Source: an uncultured bacterium
Lineage (GTDB): Bacteria > Actinomycetota > Coriobacteriia > Coriobacteriales > Atopobiaceae
Assembly (NCBI GenBank): GCA_905214865.1
Contig: CAJMNO010000005.1
Coordinates: 78,345-142,344, forward strand
Length of the DNA: 64,000 bases
Reading direction: 5' to 3'
The notes beneath the pieces were generated by a model that was given only the letters and a program-made list of their open reading frames with translations, was not told the origin of the DNA and searched no databases. Below, one piece after another: positions 1-7,696 of this stretch. Both the position numbers and the translations under genes were made by a program. Within the stretch, counting starts at the first letter, position 1. Every line of letters starts with the position of its first letter.

Positions 1-124
1 CGGGCACGGCGCCCCGCACGAACACCGCCTTGCCGTCGTCGGCGTGGGCGATGGCGTCGGGGCCGTACGTCATCCGACCAACGCGCAGGGTCAGGGCTTG
101 CTCGCTTCCGGCGGGTTCGGTCAT
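1..124 (-). CDS. RNA (uracil-5-)-methyltransferase, N-terminal fragment
   Basis: Only the first 41 codons lie in the window; the gene continues past the left edge. The ATG at 124-122 follows a strong GAGGAGG ribosome binding site. The translation (MTEPAGSEQALTLRV, then GRMTYGPDAIAHADDGKAVF and VRGAVP) reads as the N-terminal TRAM domain of the TrmA/RlmD/RumA family, whose typical pattern is a glycine-rich GxGI/DGIA stretch, then a lysine or glycine turn, then VFVpGalPGE. These SAM-dependent enzymes methylate uracil C5 in 23S rRNA or tRNA, using the TRAM domain to bind RNA. The SAM domain and iron-sulphur cysteines are off the window, so the exact substrate (U747, U1939 or tRNA U54) cannot be assigned. 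TrmFO at 61619 already covers tRNA U54, which makes an rRNA target more likely (inference). Confidence 0.7.
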   Translation of the reverse strand, partial: MTEPAGSEQALTLRVGRMTYGPDAIAHADDGKAVFVRGAVP

Positions 125-151
125 GCGGGTCCTCCTCGCGTCTAGAGTTGG

Positions 152-182
152 GCGGCCCCACCCCGCCTGGGGGAGGGGCCGC
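152..182 (-). terminator. GC-rich stem-loop between ppk and the methyltransferase
   Basis: GCGGCCCC at 152-159 pairs perfectly with GGGGCCGC at 175-182, and a further C-run/G-run can pair inside the loop. It lies just past the ppk stop in the leftward direction. There is no clear T-run after it, so it is either a weak terminator or an mRNA-stabilising hairpin. Confidence 0.4.
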
Positions 183-235
183 TCACTGCGAGTCCCATCA
201 TAGGGTCATCGCGCGCCCGGGCGGGGGCGGAGGCG

Positions 236-2719
236 CTATCTACCGGAGAAGAGCATCCTAAAGCCCTCGCCGATGAGCCTGAGGCCACGGGAGAGGCGCC
301 CCTCTCCCTCGCCGTCGTCCTCCGGCTGGCGCGTCGCGAGAGACGTGCTGGGCGACGGCTGCGTGGCGCGGTGCGCCGGGGCCTCCGGGGCGGCGGTGGT
401 TGCCGCAGACGGCTTCCCGGATGCGGCCCTCGCCGCCTCCTCGGGCGCCGGCTTCGCCATCGCCACGACGTCGGCCTCGGCCGTGGAGTAGGTGCCGATG
501 TTGGGGAGACTCAGGAGCTGCCTCTTCATCTCGGGGGTGATCCTGGGCATGATGGACGAGGCGGGCGTGACCTCCTCGCTCGCCCTGTCGTCGCCCTCGT
601 GGGCACGCAGGTAGGCCAGCTGCAGCAGCACCTCCTGGCTGTTGATGCGTGGCGTGCCCTCCTCCACGGGGATGCGCTCCCAGGTGCCCTCGCTCGTCAG
701 GCGGCGTGCCTTGACGTTGTCGGCAAGCTGCAGGCTCATGTACTCGATCACGAGCTCGCGGCACGTGGGGTCGAGCACGGGGTAGGCTATCTCCACGCGA
801 CGCTCGGTGTTGCGGGTCATCATGTCAGCGGACGAGAGGTACACGGTGTCCGCGTTGACGCCAAACGCGTAGACGCGCGCGTGCTCCAGGAAGCGGCCAA
901 CGATCTGGCGCACCACAAGGTTGTCGGTCTTGCCCGGGATGTTTGCCTTGATGCAGGCGATGCCGCGCACGATCATGATCACGCGCACGCCAGCCTCGCA
1001 CGACTCCGAGATCTTGTCGATCACGTCGCGGTCGGTGAGCGAGTTCATCTTGAGGAACACCTGAGCGGGCTGTCCGGCGCGGGCGCGCTCGATCTCGCGG
1101 TCGAGGCCGCGCATCACGAGCGGCTTGAGCCCCGCGGGCGCGACCCCCAGGTAGCGGTAGTTGCCCAGCAGGTTGCCGATCGAGAGGTTGCGGAAGAACA
1201 GATTGCCGTCCTCGCCGATGCCGTGGTGGGCGGTCAGCAGCATGAAGTCCGAGTACAGGCGTGCAGTCTTCTCGTTGAAGTTGCCCGTGCCCAGGCAGGT
1301 GATGCGGCTGATGGCGCCCTTGTCGTGGTAGGTGATCTGGCAGATCTTGGAGTGGCACTTGAAGCCCTCGGAGCCATAGATGACCGTGCAGCCGGCCGAC
1401 TCGAGCCGCTCCGCCCAGGCGATGTTGTTCGCCTCGTCAAAGCGCGCGCGGAGCTCCATCAGCACCGTGACGTCCTTGCCGTTCTCCACCGCCGCGATGA
1501 GGCTCTCGCAGAGGTGCGACTGCTTGGCCACGCGGTAGAGGGTGATCTTGATCGAGATGCAGTCGTCGTCGGAGGATGCCTCGCGCAGCAGCGTCAGCAG
1601 GGGGGACATCGACTCGTAGGGGTAGAAGAGCAGGACGTCGTGGTCCTCGATCTGCGGGCGCATGGGCTCGTTCATGTTGACCATGGGCGAGATCTGCGGC
1701 TCGAAGGGCTGGAACACCAGCTCGTCGTGGCGCTGCGTGGGGATGTGGGACTCCAGGCCATACACGAAGCCCAGGTCGAGCGGGATGTTCACCCGAGACA
1801 GGCGGTCGGGGCGCAGCCCCAGCTCGTCCATCACCAGACGCTCCAGGTCCTCGTCGAGCGAGCCCCTGATCTCCAGGCGGATGGGCTGCAGTCGCTGGCG
1901 CTTCTTGAGCACCTTCTTCATGTGCTGGCGGTAGTCCTCCTCCTCCTCGACGCCCTCGCCGTCCGGGTCGATGTCCGCGTTGCGGGTGACCCTGATGGTC
2001 GCCGCGCGGGTGGGCTCGTAGTCGCCGAAGCAGCTGCCCAGGTAGGTGTAGATCACGTCCTCCAGGAGGGTGTAGCGGTATTCCTCGGGGGTCGAGGGGA
2101 GCGCCACGACGCGGGGGAGCGACGGGGGTACCTCCACCTGGCCCAGGACGCCCCGCTCGGTCGGCCCGTCAAGGGAGCACAGCACGTAGAGCAGGCCGTT
2201 CCTCAGGTTGGGGAAGGGGTGGCGCGGGTCGATGATCAGGGGGGAGATGATCGGGGCCACGTTGCGCTCGAACTCCCTCTCGGTGGCCTCTCGGTCCGCC
2301 TGGGTGTACTCGAGGGGAGGGACGTAGGTCAGCCCGTGGCGCGAAAGCTCGCCGGTCACGGCGTTCCACGCCTCCTCCTGGCGTGCGAGCAGGCCAGGAA
2401 GCATTCTGAAGACCGAGGATAGCTGCTCGGAGGGCGTCTCGTTGGACTTGTTGTCGGTGGGCTGGTGCTTCAGCCGCGCGAGGTCGGAAAGCCCGCCCAC
2501 GCGGATCATGAACCACTCGTCGAGGTTGGAGCCAAAGATCTCGACGAACTTCAGCCTCTCGAAGAGCGGCACGCTCTCGTCGAAGGCCTCGTCGAGCACC
2601 CGGTCGTCAAAGTGGAGCCAGCTCACCTCGCGATTCTGCGTGTACGAGAAGTCCCGCTCGTGGGGTCGGTCCCCCTTCTCGGCAGCCGATTCCTGCACGA
2701 ACTCCCCCTTGTTGGCCAT
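236..2719 (-). CDS. ppk: Polyphosphate kinase 1
   Basis: Reversibly polymerises the gamma-phosphate of ATP into inorganic polyphosphate. The 827-aa protein shows the Ppk1 layout: N-domain starting near residue 30 (NREVSWLHFDDRVL), a head domain, then two phospholipase-D-like catalytic domains. The autophosphorylated histidine is in EGFKCHSK (about residue 456), followed by GTGNFNEKTARLYSD. The start is the ATG at 2719, preceded by GGGAGGGACAG; an in-frame upstream ATG at 2779 adds 20 residues but has no good ribosome binding site. From about residue 740 the protein departs from the family: an Ala/Pro/Ser-rich linker ends in a basic, amphipathic segment (GRLSRGLRLIGEGFRMLFSG). That tail could be a membrane or partner contact, but this is only inference. 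The upstream AT-rich stretch on the leftward strand is the likely promoter region. Confidence 0.96.
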   Translation of the reverse strand: MANKGEFVQESAAEKGDRPHERDFSYTQNREVSWLHFDDRVLDEAFDESVPLFERLKFVEIFGSNLDEWFMIRVGGLSDLARLKHQPTDNKSNETPSEQLSSVFRMLPGLLARQEEAWNAVTGELSRHGLTYVPPLEYTQADREATEREFERNVAPIISPLIIDPRHPFPNLRNGLLYVLCSLDGPTERGVLGQVEVPPSLPRVVALPSTPEEYRYTLLEDVIYTYLGSCFGDYEPTRAATIRVTRNADIDPDGEGVEEEEDYRQHMKKVLKKRQRLQPIRLEIRGSLDEDLERLVMDELGLRPDRLSRVNIPLDLGFVYGLESHIPTQRHDELVFQPFEPQISPMVNMNEPMRPQIEDHDVLLFYPYESMSPLLTLLREASSDDDCISIKITLYRVAKQSHLCESLIAAVENGKDVTVLMELRARFDEANNIAWAERLESAGCTVIYGSEGFKCHSKICQITYHDKGAISRITCLGTGNFNEKTARLYSDFMLLTAHHGIGEDGNLFFRNLSIGNLLGNYRYLGVAPAGLKPLVMRGLDREIERARAGQPAQVFLKMNSLTDRDVIDKISESCEAGVRVIMIVRGIACIKANIPGKTDNLVVRQIVGRFLEHARVYAFGVNADTVYLSSADMMTRNTERRVEIAYPVLDPTCRELVIEYMSLQLADNVKARRLTSEGTWERIPVEEGTPRINSQEVLLQLAYLRAHEGDDRASEEVTPASSIMPRITPEMKRQLLSLPNIGTYSTAEADVVAMAKPAPEEAARAASGKPSAATTAAPEAPAHRATQPSPSTSLATRQPEDDGEGEGRLSRGLRLIGEGFRMLFSGR

Positions 2720-3194
2720 CTGTCCCTCCCAAGAATCACCTGCGAATGCCAGTGCGGTCATTCTAATGCTTGGGGCCAAATGGGAGATCTTGGCCCAACC
2801 TGCGGGAGAATTGAATAATGATGGATAATAATAAGAAAGAATAGAATATTAACTGCTTGTTACACGACTTTTATGACTCAGGTGGAATAAGAGCGACAGT
2901 TCTTGCGCACTCCTGGACAGGTAAGCATGTGGTAATGAATACGCAGCTCAACCACCTTGATATTTCGAACGTGACGTGCAAGAAGACCGCTCGTCCTCGT
3001 AAACCTACCGTTCCCACTTCTTAATGAAAACAAGGGTGACGTAGCGCCAAGTATTGGATATAGTGTTTCTCGGCGTTAGGACGCCCGCCGCGAGCCGGAC
3101 GAAGAAGCCGCAGCATTTCGAGCCTGGCGAGCACGTGGGTAACGTATTCGTAAAGTGTTGGTAAGGTGCCAGCACGAAAGGAGAAGGAGGAACC
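2720..3194. other. Divergent intergenic region, ppk / arcA
   Basis: There is no convincing gene here. The 2800-2900 part is markedly AT-rich against the surrounding G+C-rich DNA. It must hold the leftward ppk promoter (a TAGAAT hexamer reads leftward at 2765-2760 without a good -35) and the rightward arcA promoter. The best rightward -10 is TATAGT at 3059-3064, inside the motif at 3047-3063. Short ORFs here lack ribosome binding sites. Confidence 0.6.
3047..3063. promoter_or_regulatory. Candidate arc regulatory motif, copy 1 (upstream of arcA)
   Basis: CCAAGTATTGGATATAG. It contains the near-palindrome CCAA-GTA-TTGG and closely resembles sequences at 5635-5650 and 7540-7555, each ahead of another arc-locus gene. 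The binding factor is unknown; an ArgR-like or activator site is a guess. Confidence 0.4.
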
Positions 3195-4448
3195 ATGGCT
3201 AACGGGCTTTACGTCCACAGCGAAATTGGCCCCCTGAAGAAGGTCATGCTCCACAGGCCTGGTGAGGAGCTCCTCAACCTCACGCCTGATGACCTCGAGC
3301 GCCTTCTGTTCGACGACATCCCCTTCCTGGAGGTCGCACAGGCGGAGCACGATCGCTTTGCCGAGATCCTGCGTGAGCAGGGCGTCGAGGTCCTGTACCT
3401 CGAGAAGCTGACGGCAGAGGCCCTGGACGCCGTTCCCGGCGCCCGCGAGGAGTTCACCAACCAGTGGCTCGACGAGTCCGGCCTCAAGGGCAAGGCTGCC
3501 CGTGCCGCCGTCAAGGAGTACATGGACTCCATCAAGGACACCAAGACCTTCGTCGACAAGACGATCGCCGGCCTCCGCAAGGAGGAGATCGACCTCCCCG
3601 CGACCAGCTCGAGCCTGCTCGCCGACCTCGTCGGCTCTGACCAGGACGGCGAGACCGACCTCCTGATCGACCCCATGCCCAACACCTACTTCACGCGCGA
3701 CCCGTTCGCCGTCGTGGGCAAGGGCGTCAACCTCAACCGTATGTTCTCGGTCACCCGTAACCGCGAGACCCTGTACGGCAAGTTCATCTTCAAGTATCAC
3801 CCCGACTACAAGGACGCCCCCCTGTGGTACCGTCGCGACAGCGCGTTCCACACCGAGGGTGGCGACGTCCTCAACCTCAACGCCCACACCCTGGCCATCG
3901 GCATCTCCCAGCGCACCCAGGCTGGCGCCATCGACCAGCTCGCCCAGAACATGTTCTGGGAGAAGGGCGACCAGTGCGAGATCGACACCATCTACGCGTT
4001 CAACATCCCCGTGTCCCGTGCCTTCATGCACCTCGACACCGTGTTCACGCAGATTGACGTCGACAAGTTCACCATCCACCCGGGCATCATGGGCACCCTG
4101 CAGGTCTTCAAGCTCACCAAGGGCGCTCAGCAGGGCGAGGTCAAGATCGAGGAGATGAACGACACCCTCGAGCACGTCCTCGAGAAGGCTCTCGGCCTCG
4201 ATCAGGTCAAGCTCATCAAGTGCGGTGGCGGCGACCCCGTCGCGGCTGCGCGCGAGCAGTGGAACGACGGTTCCAACACCCTGTGCGTCGCCCCTGGCAA
4301 GATTTGCGTGTACCAGCGCAACTCCGTCACCAACGACGTTCTCTACAAGGAGGGCCTCGACCTTCTCGTGGTTCCCTCGGCCGAGCTCTCCCGTGGCCGT
4401 GGCGGCCCCCGCTGCATGAGCATGCCCTTCGCTCGCGAGGACCTCTAG
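3195..4448 (+). CDS. arcA: Arginine deiminase
   Basis: Hydrolyses L-arginine to citrulline and ammonia, the first step of the arginine deiminase pathway, in the cytoplasm. At 417 aa it is full length for the family. All catalytic residues can be read: Asp169 in YFTRDPF, Glu221 in FHTEGGDVL, His279 and Asp281 in FMHLDTVF, and the nucleophile Cys407 in the C-terminal GGPRCMSMPF. The ATG at 3195 follows AAGGAGAAGGAGG. It heads the locus arcA-arcB-arcD-yfcC, supporting a catabolic (ATP or acid-resistance) role. A hairpin directly after the gene separates it from arcB. Codon use is highly biased towards C/G-ending optimal codons with several CGT and GGT codons, as expected of an abundant enzyme. 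Confidence 0.98.
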   Translation: MANGLYVHSEIGPLKKVMLHRPGEELLNLTPDDLERLLFDDIPFLEVAQAEHDRFAEILREQGVEVLYLEKLTAEALDAVPGAREEFTNQWLDESGLKGKAARAAVKEYMDSIKDTKTFVDKTIAGLRKEEIDLPATSSSLLADLVGSDQDGETDLLIDPMPNTYFTRDPFAVVGKGVNLNRMFSVTRNRETLYGKFIFKYHPDYKDAPLWYRRDSAFHTEGGDVLNLNAHTLAIGISQRTQAGAIDQLAQNMFWEKGDQCEIDTIYAFNIPVSRAFMHLDTVFTQIDVDKFTIHPGIMGTLQVFKLTKGAQQGEVKIEEMNDTLEHVLEKALGLDQVKLIKCGGGDPVAAAREQWNDGSNTLCVAPGKICVYQRNSVTNDVLYKEGLDLLVVPSAELSRGRGGPRCMSMPFAREDL

Positions 4449-4465
4449 TCTCTCGGATAGCGTGA

Positions 4466-4496
4466 AGTCCGGGGGCGCCCTTGGCGCCCTCGGACT
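4466..4496 (+). terminator. Intercistronic hairpin between arcA and arcB
   Basis: AGTCCG...GGCGCC pairs with GGCGCC...CGGACT around a CTT loop, giving a stem of about 14 bp with one G-T pair. No T-run follows, so partial termination or mRNA processing/stabilisation between arcA and arcB is more likely than full termination. Confidence 0.6.
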
Positions 4497-4568
4497 ACTG
4501 CTGTCGAGCAAGTATCAGTGTTCTAACCGATGGCACAGGGCTGTCGGTTGAAAACGAAAGGAACGTAC

Positions 4569-5564
4569 ATGGGCGTCAATCTTAGCGGTCGCAGCTTCCT
4601 GAAGCTTCTGGACTTCTCCACCGAGGAGATCAACTACCTCCTGGACCTCTCCCGTGACTTCAAGAACATGAAGCGCGCTGGCGTGCCCCACCGCTACCTC
4701 GAGGGCAAGAACGTCGCCCTCCTCTTCGAGAAGACCTCGACCCGTACCCGCTGCTCCTTCGAGGTCGGCGCCTATGACCTCGGCATGGGCTGCACCTACC
4801 TTGACCCCAGCGGCTCCCAGATGGGCCACAAGGAGTCCATCGCCGACACCGCTCGCGTCCTCGGCCGCATGTTCGACGGCATCGAGTACCGCGGCTTCGA
4901 GCAGGAGAAGGTCGAGGAGCTCGCCAAGTACGCTGGCGTCCCCGTGTGGAACGGCCTCACTAACGAGTTCCACCCCACCCAGATGCTCGCCGACATCCTC
5001 ACGATGAAGGAGAACTTCAACAACGACATCAAGGGCCGTCAGCTCACCTTCATGGGTGACGCGGGCAACAACGTCGGCAACTCCCTCATGGTCGTCTGCG
5101 CCAAGCTCGGCGTCAACTTCGTGGCCTGCGGCCCCAAGGACAACATGCCCGAGGCCGAGCTCGTCAAGACCTGCCAGGAGATTGCCGCCCAGAACGGCTC
5201 CACGGTCAAGCTGACCGAGGACGTCCACGAGGGCGTCAAGGATGCCGACGCCATCTACACCGACATCTGGGTGTCCATGGGCCAGCCCGACGAGCTCTAC
5301 AAGACCCGCATCCCCCTCATGGAGCCCTACCGCGTCACCTCTGACGTCATGTCCCAGGCTCACGATGACTGCATCTTCCTGCACTGCCTGCCCTCCTTCC
5401 ACGACACCAAGACCACCAAGGGTGCCGAGGTCGCGAAGAAGTTCGGCATCACCGAGATGGAGGTCACCGACGAGGTCTTCGAGTCCCGTGCCTCCAAGGT
5501 CTTCGACGAGGCCGAGAACCGCATGCACACCATCAAGGCCGTCATGTACGCTACCCTCAAGTAA
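4569..5564 (+). CDS. arcB: Ornithine carbamoyltransferase (catabolic)
   Basis: In this context it phosphorolyses citrulline to ornithine and carbamoyl phosphate. The 331-aa protein carries the carbamoyl-phosphate motif STRTR at residues 57-61, HPTQ at 135-138 and the ornithine-site HCLP at 272-275. The ATG at 4569 with AAAGGAA upstream matches the normal family N-terminus; an earlier in-frame ATG would add 13 unrelated residues. The catabolic name rests on its place after arcA; the same fold serves arginine synthesis (argF), and sequence alone does not separate them. The product carbamoyl phosphate normally goes to carbamate kinase (arcC), which is not in this window. A strong terminator follows. 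Confidence 0.95.
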   Translation: MGVNLSGRSFLKLLDFSTEEINYLLDLSRDFKNMKRAGVPHRYLEGKNVALLFEKTSTRTRCSFEVGAYDLGMGCTYLDPSGSQMGHKESIADTARVLGRMFDGIEYRGFEQEKVEELAKYAGVPVWNGLTNEFHPTQMLADILTMKENFNNDIKGRQLTFMGDAGNNVGNSLMVVCAKLGVNFVACGPKDNMPEAELVKTCQEIAAQNGSTVKLTEDVHEGVKDADAIYTDIWVSMGQPDELYKTRIPLMEPYRVTSDVMSQAHDDCIFLHCLPSFHDTKTTKGAEVAKKFGITEMEVTDEVFESRASKVFDEAENRMHTIKAVMYATLK

Positions 5565-5584
5565 GTAGCGCCTCAGGAAATGGC

Positions 5585-5618
5585 AAAGGCCTCCCCGATA
5601 TTTCGGGGAGGCCTTTTT
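5585..5618 (+). terminator. Rho-independent terminator after arcB
   Basis: Perfect 14-bp stem (5585-5598 with 5603-5616), TATT loop and T-run to 5618. The A-run on the left arm would let it work in both directions. Confidence 0.93.
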
Positions 5619-5634
5619 CATGTCCTAGAACCAT

Positions 5635-5650
5635 CCAAATATTGAATAGA
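5635..5650. promoter_or_regulatory. Candidate arc regulatory motif, copy 2 (upstream of arcD)
   Basis: CCAAATATTGAATAGA, similar to 3047-3063 and 7540-7555. It ends 10 bp before the -35 hexamer of the arcD promoter, a position typical of an activator site. Confidence 0.45.
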
Positions 5651-5660
5651 TGAAATTTGT

Positions 5661-5689
5661 TTGCACACATGGTGTGAACTTTATATACA
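5661..5689 (+). promoter_or_regulatory. Sigma-70-type promoter of arcD
   Basis: TTGCAC (5661-5666), a 17-bp spacer and TATACA (5684-5689), about 45 bp before the arcD start codon. The spacer contains the palindrome CACAC-ATG-GTGTG (5664-5676), overlapping the -35, a candidate operator. Confidence 0.75.
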
Positions 5690-5734
5690 ATCATTGAGGT
5701 TCTGTTGGCTTCATCGTTCCTGAGGAGGAAAACG

Positions 5735-7213
5735 ATGGCAAACAATGAGAAGGTTGACAACCCCGACGGCGTTGGCTTCTTCGGCCTCGTCGGCCTGGTC
5801 GTCTCATCCTGCATCGGATCTGGCGTCTTCGCCCTTACCGGCCAGCTCGCCAACGTGGCATCCCCTGGTGCCGCGCTCGTGGCATGGGTCATCTGCGGAC
5901 TGGGCTTCCTGTTCCTGGCCCTCTCGCTCGCCAACCTGGGTGCGAAGCGTCCTGACGCCGATGGCGTCGTCGCCTACGCCGAGGAGGGCTTTGGCAAGTT
6001 CGCCGGCTTCATCTCCGGCTGGGGCTACTGGCTGTCCGCATGGCTGGGCAACGTCGGCTTCGCCACGATGGTCGCGCAGACCCTTGGCTCCCAGTACTGC
6101 CTGGGCAACATCCTTCCTGGCGTGTTCTCCGACCCCAACACGGGCAACCCCGCCGTCGTGGGCGTCATCGTGATCTCCCTCTTGCTCTGGGCACTGACCT
6201 ACCTGGTCATCCGTGGCGTCGAGAGCGCCGCGTTCCTCAACGCCATTGTCATGGTCGTCAAGGTCGCCTCCATCCTGCTCTTCATCGTCTTCACCTTCTT
6301 CAGCTTCAAGGCCGGCCTCTTCACCGCCGACTTCTGGGGCACCGCCGCTCGCAACGCCACCGTGCTCGCCGCCAACGGTGACGGCCTCGGCAGCGTTGGT
6401 ACCCAGGTCACCAATTGCATCCTGGTCATGATGTGGGTGTTCATCGGCATCGAGGGCGCCTCTGTCATGAGCAAGCGCGCTCGCAAGAAGTCCGAGATTG
6501 GTTCCGCCACCATCCTCGGCCTCGTGGTGCTGCTCGTGCTCTACATCTGCGCCTCCGTGCTCCCGTATGGCGTCCTCCCTTACAAGGACCTCGTCGCAGC
6601 CCCCAAGCCCGCCACGATCACCGTCTTCGAGTCCATGGCTCCCGGTTGGGGCGGTGCCTTCATCTCCTGGGCAATCATCATCTCCGTCTGCGGCTCCTGG
6701 CTCTCGTTCACCATGCTGCCCGCGGAGTGCACCTCGATGATGGCCGACCACGGCCTGCTCCCCAAGTCGTGGGACGAGCGCAACAAGGCCAACGCGCCCC
6801 AGATGTCGCTCCTCATCGTCGCCGTGCTGACCGAGATCTTCATCATCATCGCGACCTTTGCGGCCGATGCCTACACCTTCGCGATCTCGATGTGCACCGT
6901 CACCATCGTCATCACCTGGGCGTTCGCTGCCGCCTACCAGGTCAAGTACAGCGTTGAGAACCACGAGGGCCTCCAGGCGTTCTTTGGTGTCCTTGCACTC
7001 CTCTTCCAGGTCGTCGGCGTCATGTTCACTGGCTGGGGCTTCCTGCTCCTCGCCTGCCTGGGTTACATCCCCGGCATGTACTTCTACAAGAAGGCACGCG
7101 AGGAGAACGGTGGCTCTGTCACCAAGGCGGAGTGGGCCGTGTTCGCGGTGATCGCCGTCCTCGGCATCATCTCGATCCCCCTCACCGCGGTGGGCATCAT
7201 TCCCGTCTTCTAG
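5735..7213 (+). CDS. arcD: APC-family amino acid antiporter, probable arginine:ornithine exchanger
   Basis: A 492-aa integral membrane protein of the APC (amino acid-polyamine-organocation) superfamily. The first helix carries the glycine-rich substrate loop GLVVSSCIGSGVFALTG, and about 12 hydrophobic segments follow. This sequence type matches the basic amino acid/polyamine antiporter group to which ArcD of Pseudomonas belongs. Substrate is inferred from its place after arcA-arcB: arginine in, ornithine out, driven by the gradients the pathway makes. The ATG at 5735 follows TGAGGAGGAAAACG; a TTG 30 nt upstream is the only longer alternative. It has its own promoter and terminator, so it can be controlled apart from arcA and arcB. 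Other basic amino acid or polyamine exchange cannot be excluded. Confidence 0.85.
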   Translation: MANNEKVDNPDGVGFFGLVGLVVSSCIGSGVFALTGQLANVASPGAALVAWVICGLGFLFLALSLANLGAKRPDADGVVAYAEEGFGKFAGFISGWGYWLSAWLGNVGFATMVAQTLGSQYCLGNILPGVFSDPNTGNPAVVGVIVISLLLWALTYLVIRGVESAAFLNAIVMVVKVASILLFIVFTFFSFKAGLFTADFWGTAARNATVLAANGDGLGSVGTQVTNCILVMMWVFIGIEGASVMSKRARKKSEIGSATILGLVVLLVLYICASVLPYGVLPYKDLVAAPKPATITVFESMAPGWGGAFISWAIIISVCGSWLSFTMLPAECTSMMADHGLLPKSWDERNKANAPQMSLLIVAVLTEIFIIIATFAADAYTFAISMCTVTIVITWAFAAAYQVKYSVENHEGLQAFFGVLALLFQVVGVMFTGWGFLLLACLGYIPGMYFYKKAREENGGSVTKAEWAVFAVIAVLGIISIPLTAVGIIPVF

Positions 7214-7236
7214 TTTCTCGGGGACATAGCTCTGAA

Positions 7237-7266
7237 GGGGAGGGTCGCCGATGGCGGCCCTCCCTC
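7237..7266 (+). terminator. Terminator after arcD
   Basis: GGGAGGG-T-CGCC pairs with GGCG-G-CCCTCCC around a GAT loop, followed by a T-rich TCTCTT run. Confidence 0.85.
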
Positions 7267-7539
7267 TCTTATGCGGCGCCTTACGCCCCGTTGCCGCATG
7301 ACTGACACGATGTATGTATATTGATGTCAGAATTTGCATAATACTGAGCATATGGTTTTCTCGCATGCGCAATGGGACGAAGAGGGGAGAGCCAATCCAA
7401 CCAATGCCCGAATTCCCAGGAATGCGGTTCCAGAATGCGGAGCTGGAACCCCTTCATTTGCGGTCGCGGCAATTGAATCGCCGTCACGTACTCGTATCGG
7501 GGTCTGCGAGTCTCTCATGGCACCAAAATGGGATATTCA

Positions 7540-7555
7540 TCGAATATTGGATACC
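7540..7555. promoter_or_regulatory. Candidate arc regulatory motif, copy 3 (upstream of YfcC transporter)
   Basis: TCGAATATTGGATACC, sharing TATTGGATA with copy 1 and ATATTG-ATA with copy 2. It ends 14 bp before the -35 hexamer at 7570, nearly the spacing seen at arcD. Confidence 0.45.
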
Positions 7556-7569
7556 GTTCACGGCAACGC

Positions 7570-7600
7570 TTGACGTAGGGGATTGAGCCTTGTGTAAGAT
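7570..7600 (+). promoter_or_regulatory. Probable promoter of the YfcC transporter
   Basis: TTGACG (7570-7575) followed after 17 bp by TGTAAG or after 19 bp by TAAGAT (7595-7600). The -35 is one base from consensus; the -10 is weaker. Confidence 0.55.
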
Positions 7601-7696
7601 TTGTTTCGAAGTTGCGTAGGTTCTGTCTACGTTGTGTTTCGCAGGAGTTTCAGTTCCCTAACGTATGGCGCATGTGCGCCGAAAGGAGTTGCGACC

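Larger units (their letters stand above)
7267..7696. other. Intergenic region upstream of the YfcC transporter
   Basis: About 430 bp with no supported gene. It is AT-richer than its neighbours. Two short overlapping ORFs (roughly 7314-7586 and 7334-7573) have no ribosome binding site or family resemblance. The right half holds the third arc motif and a promoter, leaving an untranslated leader of about 90 nt. Confidence 0.6.

Noticed and set aside
371..2422. 683-aa open frame on the strand opposite ppk
   Set aside because: High G+C antisense shadow; its Val/Leu/Gly/Asp/His-rich translation matches nothing, while ppk on the other strand is unmistakable.
7314..7586. Small ORFs in the arcD-yfcC gap
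   Set aside because: No ribosome binding site, no family resemblance, and they run into a promoter-like region.
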